Below, in pieces: positions 52,800 through 64,000 of a stretch of DNA of 64,000 nt (position 1 is its first letter; the number at the start of each line of letters is the position of its first letter). The position numbers and the translations under genes were made by a program. Location of the stretch: assembly GCA_920105625.2 (NCBI GenBank), contig CAKKTE020000090.1:697501-761500 (forward strand). Reading direction: 5' to 3'. The notes under the pieces were generated by a model. It searched no databases. It saw only the letters and a list, made by a program, of their open reading frames with translations, and was not told the DNA's origin. Origin of the DNA: Clusia tigrina (Eukaryota; Arthropoda; Insecta; Diptera; Clusiidae).

Positions 52800-55590
52800 T
52801 GTATTATAAAATTTTCATAAATTATTTTTGTTACGGGTTCACTTATTGTCCGATACATATCAAAAAATGTCTTAATATCATTTTTACCACAACTAAGTTT
52901 ACTTATAACGATTTAGATTTTTATTTTAAAGAAAAAGAGGGATATAGAAGGTTTATACATTTGTGGTTCTCATTTTAACAAAATGTATCTATTATATAAT
53001 GCATATAGTCGTATGTATTTACATGTACGCTCTTGCTAGTCTTTAAAAAATTTATATATTTTGCCACTCACACTTCAAAAAGAAATTATATTTTCCTCAA
53101 AATTTCTCCACGCTAAATTCGAGTATTCTTCTTCAACAACTTTGTTAAGAGTAAAAGAGGAAGCAAAGGATACCAGATATGGCTGCAAATAGTATTTGCC
53201 GTTATAGCTAGTTTCGTTTTATGTATTTTCTCGTGTGTATTTTTATCAGCAAGGAAAAGCAAGAACTGAGTTTTCAAATACTGCGTTTCTATTCGCAGAA
53301 AAAATTCTACACCGTTATTTTGACAGGCGCGCGCGCGAAATATATGTTGTAGTATGTGTGCCTGGGCCATCCTTATAAGAAAATTATTCGAAAGAAGCGG
53401 AATTGGCTCAGTTAGTATTTTCTTTGAAAGGGAAAGAAAATGATAATGGTATACGATAGTTTGAGAGCTTTGTAAAAGGAGGAGCTGAACCAATCATACA
53501 ACCATTTTCAGACAAATAATATACTCTGCTTTATATTGTATTGGTAGTATAAGTACAACTTTACATACATAATAATAATTTAAATTAAATTGAGATGGGT
53601 TTAGTGTAAGTAACGACATGTTGTTGAAATTATTCTGTTTTTTTTTTTTTAAATATACATATTCATATCTATATACAAGCTAACTTTTCTTCATGTACAA
53701 CAAATATATTCCCCATTCCATTAAATGAAATACGAAAATCATAAACTCGTTACAAATATTATTATTTAACACTCTTTATATATTTTAAGTAATGCTGACT
53801 GCTGCGCTTGCGGTGGAAACTGACTTAGGAAGCGCGTGAGCAGTGCCAGCAGAAGTGCATTCCATGAGAACGGAAGCTTGGGCTACGAACTTGCACTGTG
53901 AAGTGATGACTCCATCTGGCAATGTGATTACTCCTACCTTCTTATACTTCTGCATCCCGCAGATTTTGAAACTGATCTGGGAGCGACGCCGCTATCATCA
54001 GAAAATTGTGCCGTAGTATTGCATTGGACTTTCACAGAGGTTACTGCGGCCTATTCGCGTTGTCGCAAATCTTTACGATCTGCCAGTTTACTTTACCAGC
54101 TTGATCTTTTGGTGACTTCTTGTGCTCTTGAAACTTTAGCGAAACCAAGTTGAGTTTTCTTGTAATACATCGCCAAAGACCATTAACAGTGAACATAACA
54201 GAATAAACATTTTTGAGGAAACTACATTGTGGTAATCTGAACGTATTCTAAGTCGTTATCTTGGCCACTATTGTTAGTAACACTTCGCCGGCAGTTTAAT
54301 ATAATATTCCCCCAATTTAATCCATATCGTTGTCCAGTTGTCACATAAGTTCCCTTCGAAACTGATTGGCTTCAAACCCCTAAGCTATGGAGTTAACTAG
54401 GGCCGCCACGTACTTCATCCTCTACTTAACTTCTTTTGTAGTGATGGCAATTTTTTATTTTGTATTCAGCTGTTAATTTGTGCGTATGAGCCATTACTCT
54501 GAGACCTGTTTTTGTTTGATTCATGTACCAGCTACAAGAGAAGTTTTTTGTCAGGAATTTTTTCGAATCTATTATAGTATTATCTTACTTTTCATGTATA
54601 TGTATATTTTTTTGGTTTCTTTTTTTATGAATTCATTATTTAACTTAATCTCTAATTCTTATTTTTTATTCATTGACTGATTATTTTACTTTAAGATATT
54701 CTGTAATCTTATTCATTATTCTCCACTCTCTGTATACACTTTTAAAAAGGGTATACCAAGTTTGAGCTGTTTTTCAACTACCAGAAGAAGGCGTTACAGG
54801 TATGGATACATCAATATCTATACTCGTTTTTATTCGATTTGTGAGATATACACAAATATTTTACTTCCACTCTCACTATTAAGACAAATTAATAACTTAA
54901 GGTCTATAAGAGATTGTGTGAAGAAGCATGTTGACATTATAAAACCATATTTATTTATTTTATTTATTTGGTTGATCAGATAAAGGATTAGCCCACTTAT
55001 CATCTAAAGAACTTTCAGGAACAAACTTAAATTTAACCTAGCTATGCCTCTATTTGGGATATATGAATAAAATTTGGCAGTATTTTACATTGGCTCTTTA
55101 CTAATCTATGAGCAGAAAATATACGCCAATTCCACCCCCATTTTCTATATATTTGCATATCTTGATAATGTTACTATGAGGTAACATTTGTATGTGGAAA
55201 AAATCGATATAATTTAAATTATAATGTTCACTTTTTTGTAATAAAAATATTGGCTTTAGGAAATATCTTCAAAAACAGTTCCTTTTCTAGATTTTTCTCA
55301 TTTCCAACAAAATTTCAAACATGCCACCGTTTCTGAAAACAGTTAAGTTGAAATACTTAAGTAGAAAAGTGTTTCTGAAGGCTGTAAATAATTATCAAAT
55401 AAGTGAATTAAAATACTTATATAAAAGTTTACTCTAAAAGTTCTGTTTGTTGCATTTCCTTTTATGTATACAACACACCAAAAATGGGCGCGTGAGTTTC
55501 ACAGCCACGCCCACTGTTCACCAATTTATATAACACTCTTTCAATGTTGCACTCAACACTGCCAGAGGGTTACATTTTTATATTTAGAAA
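52800..55590. other. Mostly unassigned; possible short coding block on the minus strand at 53785-53991
   Basis: AT-rich sequence. The minus strand has a 68-codon open block from 53991 to the TAA at 53785-53787 (QISFKICGMQKYKKVGVITL, CKFVAQASVLMECTSAG), preceded by a plausible splice-acceptor-like TTTTCTGATGATAG. Codon use is more even than the surroundings. I do not recognise it; it may be an exon-like relic. Fragments resembling repeat X occur near 54740-54770 and 55100-55170. Confidence 0.3.
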
Positions 55591-55619
55591 AGAACACAGA
55601 AAATTCCACTCCGATCCGT

Positions 55620-56423
55620 TTTATGCCAAATAAATATTTAAAAAAATTAAAAAAGAAGAGAGAATTTTTCGTGGACAATAGCGTAGAAGCGGAAAACAAC
55701 ACTGCGCCCTTCTTTGCTGAACAGCGAAGAAGAAACCCCAACAGAAACATCCCTATCGACCCGCCCACCACAGAAGAAATCAGCCTAGCAATCCATAAGC
55801 TAAAATTCAACAAAGCTGCTGGACCTGACGAACTTCCTGCTGAACTCTTGAAGTATGGCGCTAATATAATCTCTCACGCACTCTACCCTATCATGCATAA
55901 CATCTGGGCGACTAACACCATCCCCACTGACTGGAAACAGGGAATCATAATCACTATTCCAAAAAAAGGAGATCTCAGCCAATGTAAAAATTGGAGGGGC
56001 ATAACCCTTCTCAACTCCATCCTGAAAATCCTAGCTCTTATCATCTTAGATAGAGTGTCAGGTGTACTCAACAGCCAGTTACGGCGTGAACAAAATGGGT
56101 TCAGACCAAACCGATCTTGCGTGGACCACATCAACACTTTACGCATAATTGTGGAGCAATCTGTCGAATGGAGATCACCACTATTTCTCCTTTTCGTGGA
56201 CTTCGAACGTGCGTTTGATACAGTTAACAGAGACGCAATATGGCGCTCTCTACAAAATTGCGGAGTTCCGGACAAGATCATCGAACTCATTAAGGCCCTA
56301 TATAAAGACGCGAACCTTAGTGTGCGTTATAAAGGTAAAAATAGTGCCAACTTTAATATAAACAGAGGCGTTAGGCAGGGGTGCGTTCTGTCACCACTCA
56401 CGCACAAAAATACGAATATTTAA
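55620..56423 (+). pseudogene. Reverse transcriptase N-terminal two thirds
   Basis: Open frame with IDPPTTEEISLAIHKLKFNK, AAGPDELPAELLKYGAN, IPTDWKQGIIITIPKKGDLS, CKNWRGITLLN, NGFRPNRSCVDHINTLR, LLFVDFERAFDTVNRDAI (motif A) and INRGVRQGCVLSPL. Clean to that point, then THKNTNI and stop at the deletion. The cleanest RT frame in the window apart from the deletion. The leading 50 codons from 55464 look non-homologous. Confidence 0.8.
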
Positions 56424-56847
56424 CACCAGCATAAAACCTGGTCTGTTGTATGGGTCTGAAACATGGTTGGTCTGAGAACAAATAACTCGACAACTTCAAA
56501 CTTTTGTCAACAAATGTCTACGAAGAATCTGCCGCATTTTCTGGCCGACAACGATCATGAACGAAGACCTGTGGCGCCTCACCAATAGCGAGCCTATAGA
56601 CACACAAGTTAAAAGACGCAAGTGGAGCTGGATAGGGCACATTCTGCGTAGAGAAGACACCAACATTGCAAAGATGGCCTTTCAATGGAACCCACATGGT
56701 AGTCGGAAAGCAGGACGCCCACGACAAACATGGGTACGCACTATCCACGCGGAAAGTCACCACAGAGCCACCTGGAACGAAATAAGACACCTGGCTGCTG
56801 ATAGAAACCGTTGGAGAGCTTTTGTGACCGCCCTATGCTCCGACTAG
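56405..56847 (+). pseudogene. C-terminal domain after RT
   Basis: NTSIKPGLLYGSETWLV then a stop, followed by VNKCLRRICRIFWPTTIMN and an open frame from 56557: LWRLTNSEPIDTQVKRRKWS, WIGHILRREDTNIAKMAF and GSRKAGRPRQTW. This is the conserved C-terminal module of RTE-like elements. Confidence 0.75.
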
Positions 56848-57254
56848 GAGCGATATTTGACTCTTTTATGATTATGTCTTTTAGTTAACTTTGTTAGCAT
56901 AAGTATAGTTTTATTGTGTCAAATGTCATGGAATTAATAATTAATAAAAAAGAAGTAGAGTAAAGCAAATGTTCCTAAATATTAATAGAATTATGGTCAT
57001 CTCTGCCTACCATACGATATAAAGTGTCATTTCATTCAGCTCAATCAGAGTGTAACACTTTCTACCCTGTCGCTAAAAGGCAGGTTAGAAAATATAGTAT
57101 TTTCCCATGCACTCAGTGCACGGGAAAAGTGTACATTTTCACAAAAGAACTCACAGCCCTCACCGTCCACTTACTTGAGAAAAAAACACAAAATCTACGC
57201 AAGTGTAGAAAAGAAAAACGCTATTAAATACAGTAGGCAATTTCCAATCGCTCG

Positions 57255-57888
57255 GTAACAAATTCTATCAGCCGGAGACTTCAACTCGTTCATACATACA
57301 GGGGTTCACGGTTAATTAACCCTAAAGGCAAACAATTATTTAAAGCGCTGATAAGACTCTCAAAATAAACTAGACTTTATATCATTTGGAAAACCCACAT
57401 ACTGGGCCAGAGATAAAAGAAAAATTCCCGATCTTATTGACTTTGGCATATCCAAAAATATAGAAAGGTCTTTGTTGGATACTGAGTCCTGCTACGACTT
57501 ATCATCCGACCACTCCCCGGTAATAATATATTTAGAAAAAAAGCAGAATTCATCGGAAAAACAATAAAATTGACCTTCAAGAAAACAAACTGGCTCAAAT
57601 ATCGTAAATATATTAGTACCCACGTGTGCATTAATACAAAACTCAAGAGTTAACAGGATATTGAATCGGCGACGCAGGCTCTTGGATCAAGAATAAATGC
57701 AGCTGCTAATAGTGCCACCCCCGAACAAAACTCAACTAAATCTAATACGACACAAATTACATCGTACCATGTAGTATGCCTCGTTAAAGAAATGGGGAGA
57801 TTAAGGCGTAAGTGGCAAAAATATAGCTGGCGATCTATCACTAAAGGTGAAACTAAAATCAGTCCAAAATCAGCTGAAAACGAGTATA
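57255..57888 (+). pseudogene. J7 ORF2, endonuclease C-terminal half and linker
   Basis: ISAGDFNSFIHTGVHG (endonuclease GDFN motif), TYWARDKRKIPDLIDFGISK and SCYDLSSDHSPVIIYLEK with the final SDHSP motif intact, then broken linker words to LKVKLKSVQNQLKTS, where the repeat X insertion begins. Confidence 0.75.
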
Positions 57889-60435
57889 GAAGTTTGAAGT
57901 CGGGTTAGACCGACTTCGAAATACCCCTTACCTTCTCTTGTGCGTGCGAGTTCAACAATGGGGATGTTTTATAAATATATAAGTAAATAAATATAGAATA
58001 AGTAGCGGAAGGCCTTAGTCGCTAGTTTTTAACATTTTCTTTTGTATTTATTACAAATTAAAATTTATAACAAAAAAAATAAAATAAAATTAAATAAAAT
58101 CAAAAATTTGTATTAAAATTTTTTATTGTAATTTGGTTTAATCTTCTAACAAATTATTGAGAAGAAGAAATATACATTTTTTTTGTGGGTGGCCAATCTA
58201 CAAAGTGGATAAAACAATGTTTACATGTTATTAGCTGATCAAAAAGACAAACATTTTACCTTAGTTTCAGGAGCGTACAAAATTATTTTCCAATACCTAT
58301 AATAAACAAGTAAAGAAGTCTGAAATCGGGTTAGACCGACTTCGACGTACCCTTTACCTTTTCTTGTGCATGCGAGTTCAACAATGGGGATGTTTTCTTC
58401 ATAAATCATCATTAGGGGCATATCTACGGTAATTGTCGGTAATTGATTATATCGACCCCATTTCTTGTGTATGGCTTTGTAGTGTCAATATAACCACTAA
58501 TATAAAATTTAGTACAACAATTTTGTATAGGTCGTAATAATAACATGTCAATAGTGTGCATGGCTCTAAAAATAACACGCCCATATTTTGTGCGGGGTTT
58601 AATGTTAGTACCGGCAAGCTTCCTGTGAAATTTCGTTTATGTATCTTCTATATGAACCTAGTAATGATGTTTCTTAATTGTGGGCGTGGCAGTAGTAACT
58701 ATCTGCCCATTTTTGGAATGCAATTTGTATTCATATATCATATCTAGAAGCATAGATGGGGTAATTGCTTTTAAGTGGGCTCTCCATTATATAGGAGGGA
58801 GGCGTATCCTTTCTCTGATAGACCCCAATTCTTTTATATATAATTTTGTCCAAAAATATTGTATAGGTCGTAAGTTATAATAATATGTCAATAGTGTGCG
58901 TGGCTGTAAAACTAACCCGTCCATTTTTTGTGTGGTTTTTTATGTTAGTACCCGCAACATTCCTGTGAAATTTCATTGGAATAATAAGAATGTAGCAATG
59001 ATTTTGGGCTAAATGTGGGCGTAGCAGTTGTATTATGATATCCATACTGCACACACACTATTATGGGCCCATGTATATTTCTGCCAATTTTTATTCCGCT
59101 GGTATAAATACGAACATAGTGTAGTGTATGTAGAATGTTAGGCTTGTAGGATCGTCATGTATGGTTGATTGAATTCGTTGGTCACTCAGGATCGGCTTTT
59201 AAGTCAATTGCAGGTTCCATACAAAGTATAGATGCAAAAGAGTGCTGTGCTATGAAAAAGTGCCTGACACGAAGCGGAATGTCGCCCTCAGCAAAGGTTT
59301 TGACCGGCAGAGTGTGCCGTTGGCCAAGCTATTGTTTGTGCTGTTCTAAGACTTTCCTGACTTAGAGCACGACAGATAAAAAGAATTGACTAATGCGAGT
59401 TGCAGTTTTAGTTATCTTCAGATTAACTCTGGTCTATTTGGTGGCTCGCTGGCTCTTTTATATCATTTAATTTATGTTGTTTTCCTATTCTAACTAACAT
59501 AAAATATATCTATCTTATTTCCACTAGTTACAAATCATATTCCCGAAATTAATCTCAAGTATCGGATTACCGATATTATTCATTGACGAATCATCGTCTT
59601 TGTTTATATTAATGATTTTGAGTGCAAGTTCAGGGCTAAAGTCACTGCACTGTCCAATATGCATATGACGCTGCAATATAGGCAGCGTGTGTTAATGCAC
59701 CACCAAAAGGCTTGTCTAGCGTATTTGGGGATTGAGTGCAATTGCACACGTTGCGCTATTGTCAGTTCGTTTGCATATGCGACTTGCTACGGTGCTTATG
59801 ACGATGTGTGGTCGTCAGTGTACACTTGTGTGGTACACTACAATAGGTAGGCTAATTTTAATTTCAGACCCGAAAGTTCCTTATATCAAAAGTGGGCCTG
59901 TTTTTTCCCTGATTAACCCCATTTGTTGCAGATAGCTTTATAATGTCTACATGTTCCTTCCCGCAAAATTTCGTCCGTAAATCTCTACCAGGTCTGAAGA
60001 TATTAATATTTGTTAATAGTGGGCGTGGCAATCAATATATACCGCCCACTTTTGCACAGTGTTTAGTAAGACCCACATCTCCATAACTGCCAAATTGCGA
60101 TTACGATTCCATCAATTGGACCGAAATTAGTCATTTTAAAAAAGGTGAGAAAGTTCCTTATATGGGAGGTAGGCGTAGTCTTTGTCCAAAATAGCCCATA
60201 TAGCAATCTCGTTCTGTATCTTTGTCCAGATTATATTTTTCCAAAATTTCATTAAGAAAGCTCTAACGGTGTAGAAAAGAAGTGGCCACAGACGGACAGA
60301 CCGACGGACAAAAAAAAAATAGCTGATCATATCTGTATACTTAAGTATATACCTACCACGCCTCCTTCTTGAAATTGCAACCCCTCTCAAAAGCACAAAT
60401 TAGTATACCCTTTTTACCTTTTTTAAAGGTAAAGG
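57889..60435 (+). repeat. Unnamed dispersed repeat X, copies C and D, inserted in J7
   Basis: GTATA stands on both sides (57884-57888 and 60436-60440), though the right one is also part of the usual element end. Copy C (57889-57975) and the start of copy D (58311-58398) share 80 bp including the hairpin GAAGTCGGGTTAGACCGACTTC-like unit and TGCGAGTTCAACAATGGGG. Copy D then runs through GGGCGTGGC blocks, a GACGGACA tract and a terminal TACCTTTTTTAAAGGTA palindrome. No ORF. Class unknown. Confidence 0.7.
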
Positions 60436-60440
60436 GTATA

Positions 60441-61249
60441 AACACTCTTCGTGAGGAAAGAAGCCTAAATAAATACCTGGAAGATTTGGCTCCTCTCAAA
60501 GTCACTAATTACTCTCTCTGGAGAGCCACAAAAATGGTTAAAGCACCGATGGATACTGAATCATCTCTAAGACAAAGTGATAGTACTTGGGCAAAAATAG
60601 ATAAAGAAAAAGGCAATTCATTTGCAGCGCACCTTACGTCAGTCTTTCAACCTAATCCATCTACCCGCAACACCAATAGCATTCAGAATGTTTCAACAAC
60701 GACGCCAGCAGTACCAATTCATTTTAAACCAAAAGAAGTCAAACGCCTGTGTACAACGAGTCTCAACCCAAAAAAAGCACCTGGATGTGACTTAATTACC
60801 AAAAAAATGATAAGTGAATTGTTGCAAATAGCTCTGATCCATCTTACACATATTTTTAATGCCTGGGCCACTTACAACATGGAAAATATCCGAAATAATA
60901 CTGATACCAAAACCAGAAAAAGACCCTACTCAAGTATCTTCATATCGGCCCATAAGTCTCCTGCCAACCCTCTCTAAATTGCTCGAGCGGTTATTGCCGG
61001 AAAACCTAACATCAAAGCTCAATTCAATTATTTCTCATCATCAATTTGGGTTCGGCAAGCATCATGGAACTGTTGAGCAATTGCACCGCATTGCTTCTGA
61101 AATAAGACGAGCATTCGAACAAAGGAAGTGCTGCTCAGAAATATTCCTAGATGTCGCACAGGTCTTTGACAAGGTCTAAAATTAGAAAGTTTCTGCCGAG
61201 CAATTCGCACAGGCTTCTGGAGTCATATTTTCGAATGTTCAGAGTTAAA
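60441..61249 (+). pseudogene. J7 ORF2, linker and RT N-terminal half
   Basis: Open from the insertion edge: NTLREERSLNKYLEDLAPLK, TNYSLWRATKMVKAP, WAKIDKEKGNSFAAHL and LNPKKAPGCDLITKK. A frameshift near 60870 is followed by PKPEKDPTQVSSYRPISLLP, HQFGFGKHHGTVEQLHRIA and FLDVAQVFDKV (motif A). Then KVSAEQF-type words lead to the mariner. Confidence 0.8.
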
Positions 61250-61251
61250 TA

Positions 61252-62548
61252 AAGGGTTTTCCAACAAGAAGTGTTATTTTGAATTACCCGGTATTTCAGT
61301 AGCTGTCACTTTTGAAGCTTTTATTCTTTAGCATTTGACAAGTAGAAACTACACCATTACTAAAAATGGAACGATACATGCTTCAATAACGCATTGAAAT
61401 TATGAAAATTCACTACAAAAATGGTGAAAATCTTGCAGTCACAGTTCGCAAAACTAAAACATTTTTGGGTCGTCGTGAAGCACCTTGTCGGACCGCAATA
61501 CAGAAATTGGTGGAAAAATTGGAGCTGTTGGGACAAGTTAGTGATGTGAAGAATAAAATCCGTGCACGTCGTTCAAGAACAACTGATAATATTGCTGCTG
61601 TAGCCCAAAGTGTTGAAGAAAACCCAGGTTTGTCCATTCCTCGTCGTTCTTTGGAATTGGGCATTCCACAAACGTCATTACACCGTATTTTGCATAAAGA
61701 CTTGGGTCTTAAGGCTTATAAAGTTCAGTTAACACAAGAACTCAAGCCGGCCGATCATCAACAACGTCGTGTCTTTGCTGATTGGGTCCTTGAAATGCCT
61801 GAAAATGATCCGGAATTCCATCGAAAAATCATCTTGACTGATGAGGCCCCTTTCCACCTCGGTGGCTACGTCAACAAGCAAAATTGTCGCATCTGGGGCT
61901 CGGAAAACCCAAGAATTATAGTTGAGAAGCCTCTCTATCCTCAACGTGTGACTGTTTAGTGCGGTTTATGGTCCGGCGGGGTCATTGGACCTCACTTTTT
62001 CGAAAATGAGGTTGGATCAATAGTTACGGTGAATGGATTGCGCTATCGAGAGATGATTAATGATTTTTTATGGTCGGAGTTGGATGGTATTGATCTGGAC
62101 AACGTTTACTTTCAACAAGACGGCGCTACGTGCCACACAAGCAACGAAACCATTGCTCTTTTACGGGAAAAGTTTCCGGACCGTGTTATCTCTCGAGGTG
62201 ATCACAATTGGCCACCGAGATCTTGTGATTTAACACCTTGCGACTTCTCCCTTTGGGGCCACGTGAAAGATAAACGCCAACAGCCCAGCGTCGATTCAAG
62301 ACCTCAAAGATAGAATTCGTAAGGCTATCGAGGACATAGGGCAGCCACTTTGCGATTTGGTTATGGAAAATTTCATGAAAAGAATATGGTCCTGTAAGTG
62401 TGGTCGTGGTGGCCGTTTGGCTAATGTTGTTTTTCATTATTAACGGCATACCTTCCTCTTTATTATGAAATAAACATCCGATCATTTCTCTCAAAAAATG
62501 GCATTTCTCTTTGAATACCAAAATAACACCTCTTATTGGAAAACCCTT
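61252..62548 (+). mobile_element. mariner element, full length, inserted in J7
   Basis: 1297 bp. TIRs AAGGGTTTTCCAA(C/T)AAGA start at 61252 and, inverted, at 62548. At least 28 positions match with few mismatches. TA duplications at 61250-61251 and 62549-62550 sit inside a single jockey RT codon. Contains one full-length but stop-bearing transposase. Confidence 0.9.
61366..62432 (+). pseudogene. mariner transposase, full length with stops (DD40-41D-type)
   Basis: From MERYMLQ (then TAA) the frame runs RIEIMKIHYKNGENLAVTVR, the DNA-binding half with LELGIPQTSLHRILHKDLGL, FHRKIILTDEAPFHLGGYVN (first catalytic Asp), then TAG where relatives have Trp (61957), GPHFFENEVG, VYFQQDGATCHT (second Asp) and NWPPRSCDLTPCDFSLWG (third Asp). 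I count 40 residues between the last two Asp, one fewer than in the other mariner here. A frameshift near 62270 precedes the last 50 codons (DRIRKAIEDI). Three lesions in all. Confidence 0.85.
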
Positions 62549-62550
62549 TA

Positions 62551-63278
62551 TAAAGAGTTCCTAACACCAGACTTTGAAATTATGGCTCGAGTGCCACAAG
62601 GTAGTGTGCTTGGCCCTATGATTTGCCAACTGATAAACACCTCGGTACCTCAACTTTTTGCGGATGACACAACTATCCTGACCACTCACCAAAATCCACG
62701 GAAGAAATAGAAAGTTGGCTAGCCGACTGGCGCATCAAGGTAAACGAGCAAAAAAGTGTACATGTAACATTTAACTTCAACCCCAGGTCTTGTCCGACAG
62801 TCTCCTTAAATATCATTGAAATCCCGCAAGGTCAAATACTTAGGAGTGCATTTCGACCGACGGCTCACTTGAAGAAAGCATATAGAAGAGAAGAAAATCC
62901 AAATGAAACTCATGGCAAGTTCCTTGTACCGGCTTATCAGCAAAAAATCGAAGCTAAGATTTCAATATAAAATGCTTATATACAAGACTTGAATTAAGCC
63001 AATTTGGAGTTACGGTGTCCAGATTTGGGGCATTGTTAGTGCTTCAAATTTACAAATAATCCAATGGGCTCAATCCAAAGTTTTGCGAACGATCACTGGC
63101 GTTCCATGGTTCGTCAGAAATGAAAATACTCACCGCGACCTGAATATTTCACTGGTTGAAAGAGAACTCGTAGACTTAACAAGGAAATACAAAATCAAAC
63201 TTAAGTGTCACCCAAATCAACTAGCAAGGAATCTGCTTCAAGGGATGTATACATCTCGTCTTAAAAGACCACTACTGT
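62551..63278 (+). pseudogene. J7 ORF2, RT C-terminal half and tail
   Basis: Continues RT directly after the mariner: KEFLTPDFEIMARVPQGSVL, VPQLFADDTTILTT (catalytic FADD intact), a stop near 62708, WLADWRIKVNEQKSVHVTF, IKPIWSYGVQIWG-like words and the tail (63083-63278) MRTITGVPWFVRNENTHRDL, HPNQLARNLL and LKRPLL. Two or three frameshifts. Confidence 0.8.
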
Positions 63279-63414
63279 AAAATAATAATTTATAATTCTA
63301 AAACTAAAATGGCTCCAAGCACTGGCGCGGAGCAACAGTAAGCTTTGAAAAATTATTGTTGGTTTTCAATTGACAAGATACAAAAATAAATTTACGTTGA
63401 ATTAAAAAAAAATA

Positions 63415-64000
63415 ATCCAGTTTGTAAACAAACACAAGTTCGAGTTCAGCTGTATCAACCAGAAACAAATTTGTTATTGATTCACAATTAATTTATACTA
63501 AAGCACAAGAACAAAATTTTTTTGGCGCTACACTGTATAAGTTTGTAAAAATCTCACCTAGGAAAAACCTTCAGCTGAATATTGCATAATTTTTATTAGT
63601 TACAGGAGCGGTAATTTCTCCACTAAAAAAGAAAAAATAAATAAAATGTGCGCACTAACACTAAAATGAGCGTGAAACGTATACATATTGTAACTACTAT
63701 CCTATTCCTACTCCGTCAACTCCTTCCGAAAAATCGAAACAGACCTAGGTGGAGAAAGGTATGTTCACTAAACATTTAAGTAATGCCAGAAAAGCCGATG
63801 CCGTGGTGTTTTCGCAAACGGGTTAAGCTATAAATTTTCCCTAACAAAATTGCAAGTAGCTTACTTCCACTCACCCGACATTCACTGGGCGCTTGACAGC
63901 TGCCTGAGCCCGCTTACATATACTAACAGTTGCTTCACTCTTTCGTTTGCACAATTTTGCAATTGTTCACCAATGCGGTTATTGACTGACCCATTTTGCT
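63415..64000. other. No gene seen to the window end
   Basis: Sequence after the J7 tail is AT-rich with CACACAAG/GAGTTC-type words. No ORF above 60 codons and no repeat match within the window. Confidence 0.5.

Larger units (their letters stand above)
55600..56955 (+). mobile_element. Non-LTR retrotransposon fragment (RTE/CR1-like) with an internal deletion
   Basis: ORF2 RT followed by the C-terminal domain and a short 3' end (GGAATTAATAATTAATAAAAA near 56930-56950). The junction at 56395-56410 joins the motif before YxDD directly to the segment near LLYGSET, so the catalytic block is missing. 5' truncated. Confidence 0.75.
56970..63412 (+). mobile_element. jockey-clade copy J7, split by repeat X and by a mariner
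   Basis: Order on the plus strand: endonuclease end (57260-57545), linker (to 57888), insertion, linker and RT (60441-61249), mariner, RT and C-terminus (62551-63278), 3' UTR with CCAAGCACTGGC (63317) and a poly-A-like AAAAAAAAATAA at 63403-63414. Both insertions interrupt collinear coding sequence. RT motifs FADD and PQGS survive, but frameshifts and the insertions kill the copy. Confidence 0.85.

Overview
The window reads as transposon-dense, AT-rich insect chromatin. I could support no intact host gene on either strand. The element mix (jockey, LOA/I-like and RTE-type non-LTR retrotransposons, Ty3/gypsy LTR elements with a tRNA-Leu primer site, an env-bearing errantivirus-type element, mariner and Tc1 elements including DD41D-type spacing, a hAT-type MITE and a tRNA-derived SINE) fits a cyclorrhaphan fly. 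A tephritid-like fruit fly is my best guess, but that is inference from element families and not from a host gene.

Layout. 1-3690: degenerate jockey copy (J1, +), then an RNase H scrap. 4466-6738: jockey copy (J2, -) split by an LTR-like block with internal tandem repeats. 6970-9856: second LTR-like block with 47-bp repeats, split by an RTE-type element (-). 9857-10580: I-superclade RT scrap. 10812-11265: end of an LTR with its primer-binding site. 11272-18749: a three-level nest, in which a decayed Ty3/gypsy element (+) is interrupted by a mariner, which is itself interrupted by a 4.3-kb Ty3/gypsy element with paired LTRs (-). 18750-21905: several LOA-like fragments in both orientations. 21908-22126: remnant of an unrecognised protein. 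22.1-23.3 kb: AT-rich sequence.

23.3-31.9 kb: jockey tail, then a LOA-like element split by a 6.7-kb env-bearing errantivirus-type provirus (24117-30844, -), then a TA microsatellite with a 112-bp TIR element at its edge. 33.3-38.2 kb: jockey copy (J3), a Tc1 element inside or beside a second DD34E Tc1 element, and a second TA array. 39.1-42.1 kb: jockey copy (J4) split by a hAT-type MITE with a perfect 8-bp target duplication, then a tRNA-derived SINE. 43.3-45.9 kb: member of an unnamed repeat family, a mariner scrap and a second SINE body. 46-49 kb: nothing convincing. 49.2-52.8 kb: two jockey copies in opposite orientation form a 1.4-kb inverted repeat. 55.6-56.9 kb: an RT element missing its catalytic YxDD segment. 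57-63.4 kb: jockey copy (J7) split by the unnamed repeat and by a mariner that has intact TIRs.

The pieces do not act together as a pathway. They record successive insertions, and nearly every element carries visible breaks. The most distinctive structures are the precise nested insertions, the long jockey inverted repeat (a possible hairpin-RNA source), and several small TIR or tRNA-headed elements. The nesting and mixed orientation suggest heterochromatin or a small-RNA-producing cluster, but the sequence alone cannot show that.
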